Shown here piece by piece: positions 4,360 to 7,605 of a stretch of DNA of 7,605 nucleotides (within the stretch, counting starts at the first letter, position 1; each line of letters starts with the position of its first letter). A program made the position numbers and the translations under genes. The notes beneath the pieces were generated by a model, which was not told the DNA's origin, did no database searches, and saw nothing but the letters and a program-made list of their open reading frames with translations. This DNA comes from Gammaproteobacteria bacterium (lineage in GTDB: Bacteria; Pseudomonadota; Gammaproteobacteria; Eutrophobiales; Eutrophobiaceae), in the NCBI GenBank assembly GCA_016844485.1, contig JAENIZ010000064.1, forward strand, positions 1 to 7,605, written 5' to 3'.

Positions 4360-6123
4360 TCAGCGAGCAAGACCAATCTTCGAAAACTGGACGGCGTTTT
4401 CCACCTTGCGCTGGCTCAGAAAAGAAAAGTACTCGGCGTTGTTTTCCTTCGGATAATCTGACCGGAAAAATCCAAACGGGGCAAGGCGGCTTTCCTTCCT
4501 CTCTATCGAGGCCCGCAGCAGCATTTCGGCATTCTCGATTAAGGACCTGATCTCCAGGCACCGGCCTGACTCATGGGGTGAATCCGCCCGGAGGTCGAGA
4601 TCTTCTCTCAATTCCAGGAGTCGCTGCAAACCGCGCTGCAACATATTTTCAGAACGGAAATTATTGGCATAGTGATCGACGATATTCTGGATCGCGATTT
4701 CCGCTTCACGCCAATCATGCCCACGATCAGAACCGGTCATACGCTGCAGCAGCTTGATCCTGGCGTCCGTATGCTCCGGTCTGATGTCAAATAACACCTT
4801 GTGTTCAAGCGCTTCTTTAGCCGCCATCTCGCCCGCACGCCAGCCCATGGTAAAAGCACCCGGCGATGACGACCACGGCATGCCACCGACCTCATCGCCC
4901 GCGGCAAACAATCCCTTGATATTGGTCTCAAGATACTTATTGACCACCAGCCCGGAAGCTGCCGTGCCCGCGATCTCGCGGGTATTCGGCAGCCATTCCA
5001 GTTTGTCCTTGCGGAAATCGAAATTTTCCTGCTTTTTCAGGTATTCCAGAAATAAAGCGCCACCACCTTCGTTGGAGATGGACCATTCGATATATTTGAT
5101 CTCTTCTTCCGTGCCTCTGGTCAAGTCCAGGTAGAAGGGTCCGCGTCCTTCCTGCATTAATTGATTAAAATTACGATAAGTTGCCGCGTTGGCTTTAACA
5201 TGTTCTGCCGTCGCAGTTGCTAAATCCACTTTTTCCTTACCCAGCTTGCTCCAGTCATAAAATTGGACTCGTGGCACGATGACGTCGTTTTCGCCATCGA
5301 CTATCGCAGCCGCCGGTTGCGTGGTGTTCCTGGGCGCCCCCAGGTTCCGCTCGTAGTTGCCGATGGAAAACCGGCCCGGTGAGAGAAACTCCATATTAAT
5401 GATCGGAACGCCGGCGCGGAACGCCATAGCCCTGCCATCTCCCGTCTCTGAGGCCGGTAAACGGGTATTCCCCCAGACACCGGACATGCTGCGTGTCAGA
5501 CGGCTGACCCGGCCGGTGGACATGACAACAGCCTTGGCCCGGAAGTGATAGAGTTTGCCGTCGCGCGTGCCGACTCCCAGGGCGCCGGTAACATGGCCGT
5601 CTTCAGTCGACAGTATTTCCATCATGCTGACCCTGTTATAAATCTTTACGCCCCTGCGTTTGGCCTCCTTGGTCAGATGTACCTTGATTCTGCGGCCATC
5701 AAAATTAAAGGAGACAGGCAGGCTATGCAGCTGGCTTACGACCCGGTACTTGCCGGGCAATTTGCTATCCTCATAGCGAAAATTGAGACCAAAACTTTCC
5801 AGGTTCAGCATGCGTTCATAGCTCTCGCTGATCACCAGGCGCAGCAGGTCCTGGTTAACGAACCCCCGCGATAATTCGTTGGTATGGTCCTGGATCATGT
5901 CATCGACCGAATAACCCATTTGATCGTGAATTTCCGGTATATGCGCATACATATGATCGATCCCGGCCGCGGCGCAGCCGCTGGCAAGGGTATTGGCTTT
6001 CTCGGCAATGACGACTTTTTGACCGGATTCACTGGCCTTGATGGCAGCCATACAACCAGCCAGGCCACCGCCGATGATCAGCACATCTGCATTTACTGAA
6101 ACGACTTCGATCGCGTTATTCAT
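4360..6123 (-). CDS. AprA/fumarate-reductase-like FAD-dependent oxidoreductase
   Basis: A 587-residue flavoprotein of the succinate dehydrogenase/fumarate reductase/adenylylsulfate reductase alpha superfamily. The FAD-binding Rossmann start is DVLIIGGGLAGCMAA (13-27) with Glu41 ending the second strand. ETGDGRAMAFRAG (226-238) and GLFAAGDEVGG (404-414) are the family's further FAD-domain motifs. The C-terminal helical part ends with ESR...RSDYPKEN (544-561), like the ESR/REDYP segment of fumarate reductases. No signal peptide is seen, so it is cytoplasmic. AGGGGG eight bases before the ATG supports the start. It follows the ferredoxin gene by 39 bases, the arrangement expected for an AprBA-like iron-sulfur/flavoprotein pair. 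True AprA is unlikely: no sat or qmo genes are adjacent and the partner is only 80 residues. It probably reduces or oxidises a small organic or sulfur compound; the substrate is not readable. Confidence 0.88.
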   Translation of the reverse strand: MNNAIEVVSVNADVLIIGGGLAGCMAAIKASESGQKVVIAEKANTLASGCAAAGIDHMYAHIPEIHDQMGYSVDDMIQDHTNELSRGFVNQDLLRLVISESYERMLNLESFGLNFRYEDSKLPGKYRVVSQLHSLPVSFNFDGRRIKVHLTKEAKRRGVKIYNRVSMMEILSTEDGHVTGALGVGTRDGKLYHFRAKAVVMSTGRVSRLTRSMSGVWGNTRLPASETGDGRAMAFRAGVPIINMEFLSPGRFSIGNYERNLGAPRNTTQPAAAIVDGENDVIVPRVQFYDWSKLGKEKVDLATATAEHVKANAATYRNFNQLMQEGRGPFYLDLTRGTEEEIKYIEWSISNEGGGALFLEYLKKQENFDFRKDKLEWLPNTREIAGTAASGLVVNKYLETNIKGLFAAGDEVGGMPWSSSPGAFTMGWRAGEMAAKEALEHKVLFDIRPEHTDARIKLLQRMTGSDRGHDWREAEIAIQNIVDHYANNFRSENMLQRGLQRLLELREDLDLRADSPHESGRCLEIRSLIENAEMLLRASIERKESRLAPFGFFRSDYPKENNAEYFSFLSQRKVENAVQFSKIGLAR

Positions 6124-6162
6124 TTTAGCTGCCCCCTGGAATCTGTCATTGCGGTTTGCGAT

Positions 6163-6405
6163 TTATAATTTACCCCTGAGTATGGATACCCGCATCGGCA
6201 AAGGCGGGATAATCGTGATCGCTGCTTCATCCTGGTTCGGGCATCGATCCCAGCAGACGCCTTCATAGGCGCACTGGTCCGGATATTTGACTATCGGGGG
6301 CCGCCCTTTTACCGGATTTGTTTCGAAAATATCCATGGGGCAAATCTCGACACAGATATTGCAGCCATGGCAGATCTCTTCATTGAAAACGACAGGGTTA
6401 TACAT
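6163..6405 (-). CDS. small 4Fe-4S ferredoxin, partner of the flavoprotein
   Basis: An 80-residue ferredoxin of the two-cluster bacterial type. The first motif is complete: CHGCNICVEICP with Cys12, 15, 18 and 22. The second reads CAYEGVCWDRCP with Cys45, 51 and 55, and Glu48 where the second cysteine normally stands. One cluster (Cys12, 15, 18, 55) should be intact; the other has only Cys22, 45 and 51 and may be a [3Fe-4S] cluster, a Glu-ligated [4Fe-4S] cluster, or absent. The MRV segment near the C-terminus recalls AprB-like ferredoxins. The ATG at 6405 is preferred over an ATG at 6453 because AAGAGG lies seven bases upstream and the family N-terminus MYNPVVFNEE begins there. It is the first gene of a leftward pair and presumably transfers electrons to the flavoprotein FAD. 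Confidence 0.9.
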   Translation of the reverse strand: MYNPVVFNEEICHGCNICVEICPMDIFETNPVKGRPPIVKYPDQCAYEGVCWDRCPNQDEAAITIIPPLPMRVSILRGKL

Positions 6406-6581
6406 AATGTAACCTCTTGTGCGAGTAAGAGTTTTAAATCGGTACATCCTCAAATTACCAGAGTAAAACTAGCCGAAGTTTGGAGGAATTAACCTGACAT
6501 AAAACAAATAATGTTGAAAAAAAGCCCATTACACTTGATTTTCTTAACAATGCTCACCTTTTGACTGGCACAGGAACCGGT
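6406..6581. promoter_or_regulatory. divergent intergenic region, ferredoxin and MFS genes
   Basis: These 176 bases separate two gene units reading away from each other, so promoters for both must lie here or very close. AAGAGG (minus strand, 6413-6418) is the ferredoxin ribosome site and AGGAA (plus, 6572-6576) that of the MFS gene. The middle is A+T-rich; TTGAAA (6514) on the plus strand could be a -35 element, but no good -10 follows at standard spacing. I see no convincing operator or riboswitch. Confidence 0.4.
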
Positions 6582-7605
6582 ATGGAAAATCCTCAACACG
6601 CTGCTAAACATGTCTGGCCTGCGCCGCTAACCGCGTGGTACGGCGTTGGTGTCTTCACTATCGTTACCGCCCTGGCCCTGATCGACAGGCAAATCCTGGT
6701 ACTACTGGTTGAACCGATTAAAGCGGATCTGCAGATCAGCGATACCCAAATGAGTATCCTCATGGGCTTCGCCTTCGTCATGTTTTATGCCTTTCTGGGT
6801 ATCCCTATTGCCAGACTTGCCGATGTCAAAAGCCGCAGGCTGATTATCGGTTGCGGCATTGCTTTCTGGAGTCTCATGACCGCAGCATGCGGTCTGGCGC
6901 AAAATTTCTGGCACCTGTTTCTGGCGCGGATGGGAGTGGGCGCGGGAGAATCCTGTTATGCGCCTGCCATCTTATCCATCGTCGGTGACTCATTCCCACC
7001 GGAAAAACTGGCCAAGGCCAGCGCCGTAAGCAGCATACATCGTGGGTGGCGCAATTATTGAGGCGGCTCTCAAAATGCCAGACATCATCGTACCGGTAAT
7101 CGGTGAAGTCCGCCCATGGCAACTCACCTTTCTCATCGTTGGCCTGCCGGGCATTCTCGTCTCACTGCTTTTGAAAACCGTTCACGAACCTGCGAGAAAG
7201 GGCTTAATATGACGGCCAGATGAAAATGGTCGACCGGTGGCGCAAAAATCCCTTCCGGTAAAACAGATCCTCAAGTGGTTTAATGACGAGAGGAAAACCT
7301 ACCTGGCCATCTACGGCAGTATGGCCTTAACGGCACTTTCCGGAGTGGGCGCCTCGGCCTGGTTGCCGACATTTTTTATCCGTACCTATGGCTGGAGCGC
7401 GGCAGAAGTTGGTCTGGCCATGGGGCTGATCCTGTTGACTGTCGCCCCGGCAGGTCTGATCGCAGGCGGTGTTATCGCTGAATGGTTGCAGAAAAGAGGA
7501 TTTGATGATGCAAACATGCGCGTGTCACTGTTTTCAACCATCGCATCCGTGCCGCTGGCTATAATTTTTCCGCTGATGCAAAGCCCGATCCTTGCCCTGT
7601 CACTG
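6582..7605 (+). pseudogene. broken Spinster-like MFS transporter (runs off window)
   Basis: The opening 150 residues match the Spinster-like MFS group: first membrane helix, DRQILVLLVEPIKADLQISD, a motif-A-like GIPIARLADVKSRR, then GVGAGESCYAPAILSIVGD. AGGAA five bases before the ATG at 6582 gives the start. The frame then breaks: after KLAKASAVSS it runs to a stop at 7059-7061, while the family sequence resumes in another frame as YIVGGAIIEAALKMPD and continues to LIVGLPGILVSLLLKTVHEP. The resumed frame is limited by a TAA at 7027-7029, so the switch lies within 7030-7058. About a dozen expected residues seem absent, so a deletion of 3n+2 bases is likely. A second lesion, an in-frame TGA at 7210-7212, interrupts the loop; the same frame stays open to the window end with further membrane helices. 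Two independent lesions argue for a pseudogene rather than one sequencing error. Confidence 0.85.

Noticed and set aside
7030..7058. Programmed ribosomal frameshift in the MFS gene
   Set aside because: No slippery heptamer or downstream structure is evident, and conserved residues seem to be missing at the junction, which points to a deletion.
7210..7212. In-frame TGA in the MFS gene as a selenocysteine codon
   Set aside because: It falls in a cytoplasmic-loop-like segment with no redox context, and the gene carries another frame lesion, so a nonsense mutation is simpler.

Overview
The window looks like part of a proteobacterial chromosome, probably a gammaproteobacterium or a relative with respiratory or sulfur-type redox metabolism. 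This rests on the Rnf genes, an AprA/FrdA-like flavoprotein with a ferredoxin partner, and intergenic hairpin repeats of a style common in such genomes. No rRNA, tRNA or marker gene fixes the taxonomy, so the assignment is tentative. I see no CRISPR array, complete insertion sequence or tRNA.

Layout. (1) Positions 1-1709, plus strand: the 3' end of an Rnf operon, with rnfG (5' end outside the window), rnfE and rnfA in overlapping order. The products are subunits of the membrane complex that couples ferredoxin:NAD+ electron transfer to ion movement. No rnfB follows rnfA. (2) Positions 1710-3600: a patchwork of minus-strand accessory genes lying between short repeats. It holds a visibly A+T-rich solo YqaJ-type nuclease, a 4HBT-type hotdog thioesterase, and a HigA-like antitoxin whose toxin partner survives only as a C-terminal remnant. 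(3) Positions 3600-4330: hairpin repeats, then a small secreted protein with one EF-hand and its own strong terminator. (4) Positions 4360-6405, minus strand: a two-gene unit, ferredoxin then a 587-residue FAD-dependent reductase-like protein. (5) From 6582, plus strand and divergent from the redox pair: a Spinster-like MFS transporter gene carrying two disabling lesions and running off the window.

The ferredoxin should carry electrons to or from the flavoprotein, and the divergent transporter may once have moved its substrate; the substrate itself cannot be read from sequence. Rnf could in principle supply reduced ferredoxin, but nothing here ties the two units together. The points most worth a second look are the ferredoxin's Glu in place of a cluster Cys, the decayed toxin-antitoxin pair ending at a perfect 16-bp palindrome, and the broken transporter beside an apparently intact redox pair.
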